A stretch of DNA of 64,000 nucleotides. It comes from Ramlibacter ginsenosidimutans (GTDB lineage: Bacteria > Pseudomonadota > Gammaproteobacteria > Burkholderiales > Burkholderiaceae_C). The DNA lies in the NCBI RefSeq assembly GCF_016654015.1, contig NZ_JAEPWM010000002.1, positions 434,001 through 498,000 on the forward strand, in the 5' to 3' direction. Every line of letters begins with the position of its first letter. The first letter of the stretch is position 1. The position numbers and the translations under genes were made by a program. The notes under the pieces were generated by a model. That model saw only the letters and a list, made by a program, of their open reading frames with translations. It did no database searches and was not told the DNA's origin. Shown here piece by piece: positions 28,400 through 40,577 of this stretch.

Positions 28400-29441
28400 C
28401 GAATTCATGCGCAACTACCGGGCGCCCTGGTGGCTGCCCGGGGGCAATCTCCAGACCATCTGGCCCGCACTGGTCGCGCGCCGCACGCGCGGCCCGGTCC
28501 CGCCCTACCGGCGCGAGCGCTGGGCCACGCCCGACGGCGACTTCGTGGACCTGGACTTCCTCGATCGCGAGGTCTCGCCGCGCCGGCCCATGGTCGTGCT
28601 GTTCCACGGACTCGAAGGCTCGTCGCGCAGCCACTACTCCGAAGCCTTCGCCGACGTCGCCTGGCGCGGCAAGCTGAGCTTCGTGGTGCCGCACTTCCGC
28701 GGCTGCAGCGGCGAGATGAACCTCGCGCCGCGCGCCTACCACTCGGGCGACCACGAGGAGATCGACTTCATCCTGCGCGGACTGCGCGCCCGCCACGAGG
28801 GCCCGGTGCTCGGAGTCGGCGTGTCCCTGGGCGGCAATGCCCTGCTGCGCTGGGCGGCGGAGAACGGCGAGGACGCCGGCCGCGTGGCCGCGGCCGTGGC
28901 GGCGGTGTGCTCGCCGCTGGACCTGGCGGCCGGCGGGCACCACATCGGCCGCGGCTTCAACCGCATGGTCTACACCACCATGTTCCTGCGCACCATGAAG
29001 CCCAAGGCGCTCGCCAAATGGGCGCAGCACCCGGGGCTGTTCGATCGCGAGGCGCTGCTGCGCGCGCGCGACCTCTACGAGTTCGACAACATCTTCACCG
29101 CGCCGGTGCACGGGTTCACCAGCACCGAGGACTACTGGTCGCGCGCCTCGGCCAAGCCGCACCTGCCGCGGGTGCGCATCCCGGCGCTGGCGCTCAATGC
29201 GCTGAACGATCCCTTCGTGCCGGCGAGCAGCCTGCCGCGGCCCGAAGACGTGTCGGCGTCCACCACGCTGTGGCAGCCGCTGCATGGCGGCCACGTGGGA
29301 TTCCCGGCCGGCGCGCCGCCGGGCCATGTGCTGGCGATGCCGGAGGCGGTGACTGCGTGGCTGCTGCGGGCGGCGGGCATTGCCACCGAAGTGCCCGAGC
29401 AATGGCCGGAGCACCCGATGACGGTGCCGGCTGCGCTCTGA
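28377..29441 (+). CDS. YheT-type alpha/beta hydrolase
   Basis: This 354-residue hydrolase has the YheT layout: RAPWWLPGGNLQTIWPAL at the start, the oxyanion region VVLFHGLEGSSRSHY, the nucleophile elbow GVGVSLGGNALLRW and the late histidine in LHGGHVGF. The acid is probably in LNDPFVPA. AGGAAG just upstream supports ATG 28377, which overlaps the previous gene by 23 bases; ATG 28407 is the alternative. Its natural ester or lipid substrate is unknown. Confidence 0.9.
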   Translation: MRPRSSTSEFMRNYRAPWWLPGGNLQTIWPALVARRTRGPVPPYRRERWATPDGDFVDLDFLDREVSPRRPMVVLFHGLEGSSRSHYSEAFADVAWRGKLSFVVPHFRGCSGEMNLAPRAYHSGDHEEIDFILRGLRARHEGPVLGVGVSLGGNALLRWAAENGEDAGRVAAAVAAVCSPLDLAAGGHHIGRGFNRMVYTTMFLRTMKPKALAKWAQHPGLFDREALLRARDLYEFDNIFTAPVHGFTSTEDYWSRASAKPHLPRVRIPALALNALNDPFVPASSLPRPEDVSASTTLWQPLHGGHVGFPAGAPPGHVLAMPEAVTAWLLRAAGIATEVPEQWPEHPMTVPAAL

Positions 29442-29454
29442 TGCGCGCAGGCTC

Positions 29455-31665
29455 CTAGCGCCGCACCGAGACGGGCTTGTAGCCGTTGGCCGGCGCGGTG
29501 CCGGCCTTCTTCGCCGGAGCTGCGGGTGGCGCCAGCGGTGCCGCGGCCGGCTCCGGCCGCCAGCGCGGAACCCAGGTCGTGCCGGCCGTGGGCGTGCCGG
29601 TCGTGGCTTGGGCGACCGGCGAGAACGCCGCCGCGATGGCCTGCGACGGCGGCACAGGCGCCAGCGCCATGGACGCTGCGCCCATGGGAGCGGGCGCCGT
29701 GCCCGGCGCGTTGCCGGCGGCCGGCGGCCAGGACGCGTCGATGCCGCGCGGCGTGCCGATCGGCGTCGTGGCCTTGGCCTGCCGCACCGCGTCCATGTCC
29801 TCGGCGCTCGGGTACTGGCCCAGCAGCTCGAAGTCGAACACGCGCCGTGCGATCGGCGCGGCGGCCGAGGCGCCGAAGCCGCCGTTCTCCACGATCATCG
29901 CCACCGCGATCTTGGGATCGTCGGCGGGCGCGTAGGCGATGAACAGCGCGTGGTCGCGATGGCGCTCGTCCACCTGCGAGGCGTTGTACTTGGCGTTCTG
30001 CGCGATGGTGACCACCTGCGCCGTGCCGGTCTTGCCGCCGCTGGTGTAGGCCGCGCCCTTGAAGGCCGCGGCGGACGTGCCTTCGATGTTCACGCCCACC
30101 ATCGCGTGCAGCACCGTCGCGATGTTCTCGGGCTTCACGGCGAGCTTGCTCACCTCCTGCGGCGGGACCGGCTTCACTTCCTTCGACGTGACGTCCACCA
30201 CTTCCTTGACCAGGTGCGGCTTCATGCGCACGCCGCTGTTCACCAGCGTGCTGAGCGCGCTGGCGAGCTGCAGGATGGTGAAGCTGTTGTAGCCCTGGCC
30301 GATGCCCAGCGAGATGGTCTCGCCCGCGTACCACTTCTGCTGCTCGGCGCGCTTGTAGGCCTTGCGCTTCCACTCGGTGGAGGGCAGCAGCCCCCGCGAC
30401 TCGCCCTGGATGTCGATGCCCGTCAGCTCGCCGAAGCCGAAGTGCGACATGTACTCGTGGATCGTGTCCACGCCCAGGTCGTTGGCCAGCATGTAGTAGT
30501 AGGTGTCGCAGGACAGCACGATCGAGCGGTACATGTCGATCACGCCGTGGCCGCCCTCCTTGTCGTCCCGGAACTTGTGGTTGCCGAACCAGAAGTAGCC
30601 CGGGTCGTTGATGGCCTGCTGCGGCGTGCGCTTGCCGGTCTCCAGCGCCGCGAGCGCCATGTAGGGCTTGTAGGTGGAGCCGGGCGGGTAGGTGCCGCGC
30701 AGCGCGCGATTGAGCAGCGGCTTGTCGATGGACTCGTTCAGCGCCTGCCAGTTTTCCTGGTCGATGCCGTCCACGAACAGGTTGGGGTCGAAGGTCGGCT
30801 TGCTCACGAAGGCCAGCACTTCGCCGGTCTTGGGCGCGATGGCCACCATGGCGCCGCGCCGGTCGCCGTACAGGTCCTCGACCATCTTCTGCAGCTTGAT
30901 GTCGATGGACAGCTTCACCGTGTTGCCCGGCGTCGCGGGCGTCGACGCCAGCTTGCGGACCGCGCGGCCGCCGGCGGAGGTCTCGACCTGCTCGACGCCG
31001 GTGATGCCATGCAGCTGCTGCTCGTAGCTCTGTTCGACGCCCAGCTTGCCGATGTATTCGGTGCCGCGGTAGTTGGACTGCTCGTCTTCCGGCCAGTCCT
31101 CCATCTGTTTCTTCTCGGTCGTATTGATGCGGCCGATGTAGCCGATGGCGTGGCTCGCCAGCTCGCCCCAGGGATAGTTGCGGAACAGGCGCGCCTTGAT
31201 CTCCACGCCGGGGAAGCGGAAGCGCTGCACGGTGAAGCGCGCCACCTCTTCGTCGGTGAGCTTGGTGCGGATCGGCAGCGAGTCGATCGACTTGCTTTCC
31301 TCCAGCAGCTTCTTGAAGCGGCGGCGGTCCCGCGGCTGGATCTCGATGACCTTCGCCAGGTCGTCGATCACCGTCTCCAGCGGCGCGTTCAGGCTCGCGG
31401 GCGTGATCTCCAGCGTGTAGGCGGAATAGTTGGTGGCCAGCACGATGCCGTTGCGGTCCACGATCAGGCCGCGGTTCGGCACGATGGGGACGATGGCGGT
31501 GCGGTTCGCCTCCGCCTGCTCGTCGAGGTCCTGGTGCCGCACGATCTGCAGGTAGACCAGCCGCGAGATCAGCAGGACGAAGCACACCAGCACCGCCACG
31601 CTGGCGGCCAGCACGCGCCCGCGAAAGCGGGAGAGGTCGGCTTCGACGTTGCGGAGTTCGGTCAC
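29455..31665 (-). CDS. mrdA: Peptidoglycan transpeptidase PBP2
   Basis: This 736-residue protein is the elongasome transpeptidase. It has one N-terminal membrane helix (about 18-40), the pedestal domain, and a transpeptidase domain with the nucleophile in GSTYKPYMAL (SxxK), the second motif SCDTYYY and KTGTAQ. The last 110 residues are rich in proline and alanine and extend beyond the usual end. It is last in the mreBCD-mrdA cluster; rodA is not in the window. Confidence 0.96.
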   Translation of the reverse strand: MTELRNVEADLSRFRGRVLAASVAVLVCFVLLISRLVYLQIVRHQDLDEQAEANRTAIVPIVPNRGLIVDRNGIVLATNYSAYTLEITPASLNAPLETVIDDLAKVIEIQPRDRRRFKKLLEESKSIDSLPIRTKLTDEEVARFTVQRFRFPGVEIKARLFRNYPWGELASHAIGYIGRINTTEKKQMEDWPEDEQSNYRGTEYIGKLGVEQSYEQQLHGITGVEQVETSAGGRAVRKLASTPATPGNTVKLSIDIKLQKMVEDLYGDRRGAMVAIAPKTGEVLAFVSKPTFDPNLFVDGIDQENWQALNESIDKPLLNRALRGTYPPGSTYKPYMALAALETGKRTPQQAINDPGYFWFGNHKFRDDKEGGHGVIDMYRSIVLSCDTYYYMLANDLGVDTIHEYMSHFGFGELTGIDIQGESRGLLPSTEWKRKAYKRAEQQKWYAGETISLGIGQGYNSFTILQLASALSTLVNSGVRMKPHLVKEVVDVTSKEVKPVPPQEVSKLAVKPENIATVLHAMVGVNIEGTSAAAFKGAAYTSGGKTGTAQVVTIAQNAKYNASQVDERHRDHALFIAYAPADDPKIAVAMIVENGGFGASAAAPIARRVFDFELLGQYPSAEDMDAVRQAKATTPIGTPRGIDASWPPAAGNAPGTAPAPMGAASMALAPVPPSQAIAAAFSPVAQATTGTPTAGTTWVPRWRPEPAAAPLAPPAAPAKKAGTAPANGYKPVSVRR

Positions 31666-31678
31666 GGGGCTCGGGGAA

Positions 31679-31713
31679 GGGGCTAGGGGCTAGGGGCTAC
31701 GGGCTAGGGATGA
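31679..31713. repeat. G-rich heptamer tandem repeat upstream of mrdA
   Basis: Three exact GGGGCTA units are followed by CGGGCTA and a degenerate GGGATGA, all on a seven-base period. The plus strand has at least four G-runs with short CTA spacers, so it could form a G-quadruplex. It lies 14 bases upstream of the mrdA start, in the mreD-mrdA gap, and would be C-rich in the mRNA. Confidence 0.85.
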
Positions 31714-31784
31714 GGGGGCAGCGGTTAGGGCGTGGGCATTCGTGGATGGTTCCCTGATCCCTAGCACCTGGCCCCTGATCCCTT

Positions 31785-31813
31785 CCGTTGTAGCGACTGC
31801 GCCGCTACAACGG
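31785..31813. other. Perfect stem-loop at the mreD stop codon
   Basis: CCGTTGTAGCG (31785-31795) pairs perfectly with CGCTACAACGG (31803-31813) around a seven-base loop, and the mreD stop lies in the second arm. No T-run follows on the minus strand, so it is not a simple terminator. It may weaken read-through into mrdA or protect the mreBCD message. Confidence 0.65.
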
Positions 31814-32323
31814 CCTATTTTCGTCGGGATCCGGTGCCCTGCGCTGCGGGATCAGCAGCAGCACGCTCACCACCGGCCAGAGCAAGGCTTCCAGCACGGG
31901 CGCGAGCAGGAACAGGAAACCGGGGAAGGCGCCGCCGGCCAGCATGCGGATGGCCAGTTCGATGGCGTGGGCGGCGGCGAACAGCGGCAGCACCTGCACG
32001 GCCTGCGAGGGCACCGTGAACCACAGCAGGCGGCGGTGGATGGTGATCGCGAAGTAGGTCAGGGTGGTGTAGGCCAGCGCATGCTGCCCCAGCAGCGAGG
32101 TCTGGTGCACGTCCACCGCCAGCCCGAACAGGAAGGCGACCACCACGCCGATGCGCAGCGGCTGGTGCACGCTCCAGAACACCAGCACGACGGCCAGCAG
32201 GTCGGGCATCCACGCCAGCCGCCCGAGCGGCAGCATGTCGAACATCAGCGCCACGATCAGCGAGAACCAGATGAACAGCGGATTGGCGGGGAGCAGCAGG
32301 GGCTGCCCGGGGCGCATGATCAT
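31805..32323 (-). CDS. mreD: Rod shape-determining protein MreD
   Basis: This 172-residue inner-membrane protein has about five transmembrane segments. It shows the family features FIWFSLIVALMFDMLPLG near the start and FLFGLAVDVHQTSLLGQHAL in the middle. It follows mreC by 13 bases and links the MreB scaffold to the wall synthesis enzymes. Confidence 0.94.
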   Translation of the reverse strand: MIMRPGQPLLLPANPLFIWFSLIVALMFDMLPLGRLAWMPDLLAVVLVFWSVHQPLRIGVVVAFLFGLAVDVHQTSLLGQHALAYTTLTYFAITIHRRLLWFTVPSQAVQVLPLFAAAHAIELAIRMLAGGAFPGFLFLLAPVLEALLWPVVSVLLLIPQRRAPDPDENRPL

Positions 32324-32336
32324 GGGCAGGCGCTCC

Positions 32337-33263
32337 TCACTTGCGGCCGGCGGCCCGCTTCTGCGGGGGCACGGCGTCGTCCGGCGCCGGCCGCGGCGGG
32401 ATCTGGTTCAGCAGCGACTTCAGCACCATCACGTGGCGCACGCCGGCCACCTGCGACTGGGGCACGCACACGATGCGGGCGAAAGCCGAGTCCGGACGGC
32501 GGTCCACCTTGCTGACCTTCGCGACCGGGATCCCCGGGGGGTAGACGCCATCGATGCCGCTGGTGGTGAGCAGGTCCCCGGGCTGGACGTCGGCGTTGGC
32601 GGCCATGTAGCGCAGCTCCAGCCCGCCGCTGCCGAAGCGGCCCGCATCGCCGTACACGATGCCGCGGGCGCCGGTGCGCGTATTGAGCACCGGGATCGCC
32701 TGGTCACTGTCGGTGACGAGGGTGACTTCGCTGATCAGCGGATGCACGCGGGTCACCTGGCCCAGCACGCCCGACTCGTCGATCACCGGCGAGCCGGCGC
32801 TGATGCCTTGGGCGAGCCCCTTGTCGATGATCACCTTGCGCGAGTACGGGTCGGCCGCGTCGTACAGCACCTCGGCGGCCGTGGACGGGGTGTTCAGGCG
32901 CTCGCGCAGTCCCAGCAGCTTGCGCAACTGCGTGTTCTCGTTCAGCAGCTGTTCGACCTGGCCCGCGCGCTGCGACTGCAGGATCAGCTTGCGCCGGGCC
33001 TGCTCCTCGTTGTTCAGGGCGGTGTTGAGGGACACGAAGTAGTCCTGCACGGTGCGCACCACCAGCACCGGCCGCATCGCGAGCCATTGCACGGGGAAGA
33101 GCACGGTGGCGACGGCGGCGCGGATCGGCTGCGTGATGCGGAAGCGCGCGTCCGCCACCATGAGGAACAGCGCCAGCGCGCTGCACACCATCAGCTTGGA
33201 GAGGGCGGACGGGCCCTGCTTGAAGAATGGCGGTGGGGTACGGTCGAGGGTGCCTAAGGGCAT
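32337..33263 (-). CDS. mreC: Rod shape-determining protein MreC
   Basis: This 308-residue protein has an N-terminal membrane helix (about 22-42), a coiled coil (about 75-115, NNEEQARRKLILQSQRAGQVEQLL) and two periplasmic beta-domains with the signature SPVIDESGVLGQVTRV and GDLLTTSGIDGVYPPGIPVA. The lysine- and arginine-rich end (PPQKRAAGRK) is disordered. It lies between mreB and mreD as usual. Confidence 0.96.
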   Translation of the reverse strand: MPLGTLDRTPPPFFKQGPSALSKLMVCSALALFLMVADARFRITQPIRAAVATVLFPVQWLAMRPVLVVRTVQDYFVSLNTALNNEEQARRKLILQSQRAGQVEQLLNENTQLRKLLGLRERLNTPSTAAEVLYDAADPYSRKVIIDKGLAQGISAGSPVIDESGVLGQVTRVHPLISEVTLVTDSDQAIPVLNTRTGARGIVYGDAGRFGSGGLELRYMAANADVQPGDLLTTSGIDGVYPPGIPVAKVSKVDRRPDSAFARIVCVPQSQVAGVRHVMVLKSLLNQIPPRPAPDDAVPPQKRAAGRK

Positions 33264-33371
33264 GACGAATGACTTCGCTTCGCTTCAACGACGAACCGGA
33301 AGGATCGCCATATTGTCATCCCTGCCGTCGCAGGAGTGTCATCCCGCGCCGCAGACGGCGCGAGCCCTTCG

Positions 33372-36349
<2,978 letters not shown>

Positions 36350-36350
36350 C

Positions 36351-37799
36351 ATGGCCGGCAAACTGATCCAAGGCTACGAAGTCGTCATCGGCTTCGAGAC
36401 GCACGCGCAGCTTTCCACCGAAAGCAAGATCTTCAGCCGCGCGCCGACACAGTTCGGCGCTGAACCCAACACCCAGGCTTCGCCCGTGGACCTGGCGCTG
36501 CCCGGCACCTTGCCCGTGATGAACCGCGGCGCGGTGGAGCGCGCCATCCGCTTCGGCCTGGCGATCGGCGCGCACGTGGCGCCCCGCAGCATCTTCGCGC
36601 GCAAGAACTACTTCTATCCGGACCTGCCCAAGGGCTACCAGATCTCGCAATACGAGATCCCGGTGGTGCAGGGGGGCAGCGTCGAGTTCTTCCTCGGCGA
36701 GGAGAAGAAGTCGGTGCGGCTGGTGCGCGCGCACCTGGAGGAGGACGCCGGCAAGTCGCTGCACGAGGACTTCGTGGGCCTGAGCGGCATCGACCTCAAT
36801 CGCGCCGGCACGCCTTTGCTGGAGATCGTCACCGAGCCCGACATGCGCTCGTCGGACGAGGCCGTGGCCTACGCCCGCGAACTGCACAAGATCGTCACCT
36901 GGATCGGCATCTGCGACGGCAACATGCAGGAAGGCAGCTTCCGCTGCGACGCCAACGTGTCGGTGCGCAAGCCGGGCGGGCCGCTGGGCACGCGCCGCGA
37001 GATCAAGAACCTGAACTCCTTCAAGTTCATGAAGGAGGCCATCGACTTCGAGGTGCGCTGGCAGATCGAGCAGATCGAGGACGGCCACGCCATCGAGCAG
37101 GCGACCGTGCTGTTCGACCCCGACACCGGCGAGACGCGCGCCATGCGGACCAAGGAAGACGCCGCCGACTACCGTTACTTTCCCGACCCGGACCTGCCGC
37201 CGCTGGTCGTCGCGCCCGAGTGGGTCGAGCGCGTGCGCGGCGAGATGCCCGAGTTGCCGCGCGTGATGGCGGCGCGCTTCGTCAGCGACTATGGGCTGCC
37301 GGAGTACGACGCCACCACGCTCACCCAGAGCAAGGCGATGGCCGCCTACTTCGAGACGGCCGCGAAGGCGAGCGGACAGGCCAAGCTGGCCAGCAACTGG
37401 ATCATGGGCGAGGTCTCGCGCCGGCTCAATGCGCAGGAGATCGCCATCGAGCAGGCGCCGGTCAGCGCGGCCACGCTGGCGAAGCTGATCCAGCGCATCG
37501 CCGATGGCACGGTTTCCAACAATGCGGCGCGGCAGGTGTTCGACGCCCTGTGGACTGCGCAGGGCAGCGATGTCGACGCCGTGATCGACGCCAAGGGCCT
37601 CAAGCAGGTGAACGACAGCGGCGCGCTCGAGCAGATCGTCGACGACGTGATCGCGGCGAATCCGGCCAACGTGGAGCAGGTCCGCGCCGGCAAGGACAAG
37701 GCCTTCAACGCGCTGGTGGGGCAGGCGATGAAGGCGAGCAAAGGCAAGGCGAATCCGCAGCAGGTCGGCGACTTGCTGCGCAAGAAGCTGGGGCTGTAG
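36351..37799 (+). CDS. gatB: Asp/Glu-tRNA amidotransferase subunit B
   Basis: This 482-residue subunit activates misacylated Asp- or Glu-tRNA and receives ammonia from GatA. It has the N-terminal [13 protein letters not shown], the signature [21 protein letters not shown], and the C-terminal YqeY-like tail (about residues 330-480). It starts one base after gatA. Confidence 0.98.
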   Translation: MAGKLIQGYEVVIGFETHAQLSTESKIFSRAPTQFGAEPNTQASPVDLALPGTLPVMNRGAVERAIRFGLAIGAHVAPRSIFARKNYFYPDLPKGYQISQYEIPVVQGGSVEFFLGEEKKSVRLVRAHLEEDAGKSLHEDFVGLSGIDLNRAGTPLLEIVTEPDMRSSDEAVAYARELHKIVTWIGICDGNMQEGSFRCDANVSVRKPGGPLGTRREIKNLNSFKFMKEAIDFEVRWQIEQIEDGHAIEQATVLFDPDTGETRAMRTKEDAADYRYFPDPDLPPLVVAPEWVERVRGEMPELPRVMAARFVSDYGLPEYDATTLTQSKAMAAYFETAAKASGQAKLASNWIMGEVSRRLNAQEIAIEQAPVSAATLAKLIQRIADGTVSNNAARQVFDALWTAQGSDVDAVIDAKGLKQVNDSGALEQIVDDVIAANPANVEQVRAGKDKAFNALVGQAMKASKGKANPQQVGDLLRKKLGL

Positions 37800-38253
37800 G
37801 GAAACCGCTGCGCCGGTCCTAGGCAGCCGGAGGGCGCGAGCGGCGCGTTCCGGCGGCCAGGCGGCATCACGGCTGGATCAGGCGCCGCACGGCGCAATCA
37901 CGGGCGTCCGCGCAGCGGGGCTCTGGCGGAACCGGCAGCTTTCGTCGCGCCGCGCCCCAGACCGGCCGCCCTTTCCGCACCTGGAACTGCGGCCACCACT
38001 GCCATTCCGGCCACCGCCGTCCCTCCGTTTTATTCGCGATCGAGCGCCGCTGCTGCTCGCTGAACGCACTGGCGCCGACCGCCCGCTCTCCCCGTCCGAC
38101 CGCCCATTGGCAGACCTGTGCTAGTACTTTTCCATTGGTCGCGCTGCCTCGCCCGACCATCGGGATGTAACAACATGTGCTTAACGTAACCATTATGTTT
38201 GCGTCACCGGAAGCAGACGTCCCGCAACCGGTACAGCACAAGCGAGGTCTGTC
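37800..38253. other. Intergenic region before the pilin cluster
   Basis: This 454-base stretch has no gene I can support. A 124-codon minus-strand frame (37867-38241) has no recognisable domain and a low-complexity Trp/Arg-rich middle. The last 90 bases are less GC-rich and contain TGTAACA, TTAACG and CATTAT segments, so the pilin promoter probably lies there. TGGCAG-N5-TGC at 38108-38121 resembles a sigma-54 site, but its spacing is one base short. Confidence 0.5.
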
Positions 38254-38739
38254 ATGAACAAGCGGTCTCCCGGATTTTCACTGATCGAGATGCTGGTGGC
38301 GATTGCGCTGGTGGTCGTCCTGACGACCGTCGCCATCCCTTCGTTCAGCTCGATGCTCACCAACACGCGCATGGCCGGTGAGCTCAATACCTTGTTGAGC
38401 GCCCTGAACCTGGCCCGCAGCGAGGCCAGCAAACGGGGACTGCGCGTATCGGTCTGCCCCATGTCGGGCACGGCGTGCGCGAACACCACCGACTGGACGG
38501 CCGGCTGGCAGGTGATCCAGCCGGACACCAACACGCAGATCAACATCGCGCCGGCGCTGGCCCATGGCGAGACCCTGGTCAGCACCGTGAACACCTACCC
38601 GGTGTTCACCGCCTTCGGCTACACGTCCTTCAACGGCACGCTGTCCATCCACGACCGCAACAACACGCCCAGCCTCTACCGCTGCATCGTGTTCAACGCG
38701 GGCTCCTGGTCGGCGCAGCAGGGGGCGTCCTGCCCATGA
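38254..38739 (+). CDS. fimT: Type IV pilus minor pilin FimT/GspH-like
   Basis: This 161-residue protein has the prepilin leader MNKRSPG cleaved before FSLIEM, with the conserved Glu at mature position 5 and a hydrophobic helix to about residue 30. The globular part carries a GspH/FimT domain with paired cysteines near SVCPMSGTAC and YRCIVF...GASCP. It heads a minor pilin operon and overlaps pilV by four bases. Confidence 0.93.
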   Translation: MNKRSPGFSLIEMLVAIALVVVLTTVAIPSFSSMLTNTRMAGELNTLLSALNLARSEASKRGLRVSVCPMSGTACANTTDWTAGWQVIQPDTNTQINIAPALAHGETLVSTVNTYPVFTAFGYTSFNGTLSIHDRNNTPSLYRCIVFNAGSWSAQQGASCP

Positions 38740-39299
38740 AGGCGCAGCGCGGCTTCTCGCTGCTCGAGGTCCTGGTGTCCATGCTGGTCATCATGTTCGG
38801 CTTGCTCGGGATCGCCAACATGCAGATGCTGGCGGTCAGCAACACGGAGACGGGCCGGTACAACTCGATGGCGGCCATGTTCGCCTCCGACATGGCCGCA
38901 CGGATGCAGGGCAACAAGGCCTATTGGGGCGCGCCGGCCAATTCCATCACGGTCAGCGGGACCACCGTGACCAACGGGCCGACCTCGACGAGCAAGAACT
39001 GCGCGTCGGTCACCTGCAGCGGCTCGGAGCTCGCTTACTACGACCTCAAGAACTGGGGCGCGTCCCTGGTCGGGAGCGTCAGCGGAACGGTCGCAACGCA
39101 AGGCTTGCCCGGTGGCAATGCCTCCATCGCGTGCAACACGACGTCCTCGCCGACCGTCTGCACGCTGACCATCAACTGGACCGAAAAGAACATCGGCCTG
39201 ACGACGGCGACGGTCGCTGCGAGCAGCCCCACCGGCGCGTTGGCGACCGGCACGTCGAGCACGCACAGCCACCAGACCCTGGTGTCGATCCAGCAATGA
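38736..39299 (+). CDS. pilV: Type IV pilus minor pilin PilV
   Basis: This 187-residue prepilin has leader MKAQRG before FSLLEVLVSMLVIMFGLLG, as in PilV proteins. The next part, IANMQMLAVSNTETGRYNSMAAMFASDMAARMQGN, is typical for the family. The C-terminal half is rich in Thr and Ser, with cysteines near KNCASVTCSG and ACNTTSSPTVC. It starts at the overlap with the fimT stop and ends overlapping pilW. Confidence 0.93.
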   Translation: MKAQRGFSLLEVLVSMLVIMFGLLGIANMQMLAVSNTETGRYNSMAAMFASDMAARMQGNKAYWGAPANSITVSGTTVTNGPTSTSKNCASVTCSGSELAYYDLKNWGASLVGSVSGTVATQGLPGGNASIACNTTSSPTVCTLTINWTEKNIGLTTATVAASSPTGALATGTSSTHSHQTLVSIQQ

Positions 39300-39976
39300 A
39301 ATACCAGCAGGGCATGAGTCTCATCGAGTTGATGGTCTCCGCGGCCATCGCGCTCGTGCTCGTGCTCGGCGTGGGTACGGTGTTCCTCGCGATGAAGCAG
39401 ACGTTCAACCTGCGGCAGAACATGGGATCGACGCAAAGCAACCAGCGCATCGCCATGCAGTTCCTGAGCGCCGCCATCCGCAACGCGGGGGCGACTCCCA
39501 ATCCGCTCACGCAGGCCGCTCCGGCGACGCCGCTTTCCGGCACGGGCACCAATGCGGGCGCCGATACCCTGACCGTCCAGTTCTGGGCCGACGCGTCCGG
39601 CGCCGCCCAAGGCTGCGCCTCCACGCTGACGGCCAATCATTCCTACACGGACGTCTTCAGCGTGACGGGTGGTTATCTGTCGTGCACCGAAACCGACAAC
39701 ACGGTCTCGCCGCCGACCTCGACCACCGTGAGGCTGATCGGAGGCGCGGCCGGTTCCGGCAATCGCCTGACCGGCCTGAACATCGTGTATGGCATCGACG
39801 GCAATGGCGTCGGGTCGACCAGCCGCTACGTCAATGCGGGAGCCGTCACCGACTGGACGACGGTCAGGACGGTGACTTTCACGCTGCTGTTCGACGCACC
39901 GCTCGCCAACAAGGAGAACCAGACGGCGACTTCCTTGAGCGTGAGCCAGACCGTTCCTTTCATGATCGGCCTGTGA
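39296..39976 (+). CDS. pilW: Type IV pilus minor pilin PilW
   Basis: This 226-residue prepilin has leader MKYQQG before MSLIELMVSAAIALVLVLG, so the first mature residue is Met rather than Phe. The part MGSTQSNQRIAMQFLSAAIRNAGATP is typical of PilW. The start ATG overlaps the pilV stop. It works with PilV, PilX and PilY1 in a tip complex that primes pilus assembly. Confidence 0.92.
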   Translation: MKYQQGMSLIELMVSAAIALVLVLGVGTVFLAMKQTFNLRQNMGSTQSNQRIAMQFLSAAIRNAGATPNPLTQAAPATPLSGTGTNAGADTLTVQFWADASGAAQGCASTLTANHSYTDVFSVTGGYLSCTETDNTVSPPTSTTVRLIGGAAGSGNRLTGLNIVYGIDGNGVGSTSRYVNAGAVTDWTTVRTVTFTLLFDAPLANKENQTATSLSVSQTVPFMIGL

Positions 39977-39977
39977 C

Positions 39978-40532
39978 ATGAACAAGCGCCATCAGGGCTT
40001 CGTGCTGATCGTCTGCCTGATCCTGCTGGTCGTGATGACGATGCTCGGCATCTTCATGTTCAACGGCCTGACCCAGGACCAGAAGATGGGTGCCAACTTC
40101 CGGGAGAAGAGCCGCGCGGTCGAGGCAGCGCAAACCGGGCTCACTTCGGTCGGGTACTGGCTGGGCCAGGGCAACAACGCCTATCTCGGGCCGAACAACT
40201 GGGTTTCGGGCGTCACATGCGCCGCCAACGGCCCCACGCCCGCCACCTCGCCCGTGGTTTGCAACGCAGCCCTGGCGACGCCGGCCACCTTGCCGTGGAC
40301 CTCGTACACCAGCTATGTGCCGGCCGGCATGTCCGTCGCGGCCAGCGGACAGAACACGTACACCAGCAACACCAGCGTCCATACCTACTTCATGGGGGCG
40401 ACCAGCACCAACCCGCCTTCGGCCCTCTACCAGGTCACGGCGGCAGGGAAGGGCGGCAACGACGCCGCCACCGCGGTGCTGAGGGCGGTCTACAAGGTGC
40501 AGGCGACTTCGATCGACCTGGGCGGCGGGTGA
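39978..40532 (+). CDS. pilX: Type IV pilus minor pilin PilX
   Basis: This 184-residue protein has leader MNKRHQG before FVLIVCLILLVVMTMLGIFMFNG. It lacks the Glu at mature position 5, as PilX-type members do. MGANFREKSRAVEAAQTGL follows, matching the family. It lies one base after pilW and just before pilY1. Confidence 0.92.
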   Translation: MNKRHQGFVLIVCLILLVVMTMLGIFMFNGLTQDQKMGANFREKSRAVEAAQTGLTSVGYWLGQGNNAYLGPNNWVSGVTCAANGPTPATSPVVCNAALATPATLPWTSYTSYVPAGMSVAASGQNTYTSNTSVHTYFMGATSTNPPSALYQVTAAGKGGNDAATAVLRAVYKVQATSIDLGGG

Positions 40533-40577
40533 AACATGTCCGCGCCATCGATGCAAGCGAGGAGACGGAGCATGCGA

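Noticed and set aside
38108..38121. Sigma-54-like promoter before the pilin cluster
   Set aside because: The GG and GC elements are one base too close together for a functional -24/-12 promoter.
37867..38241. 124-codon minus-strand frame before fimT
   Set aside because: No recognisable domain, no convincing ribosome binding site, and low-complexity Trp/Arg-rich composition; it may be a chance frame in GC-rich DNA.
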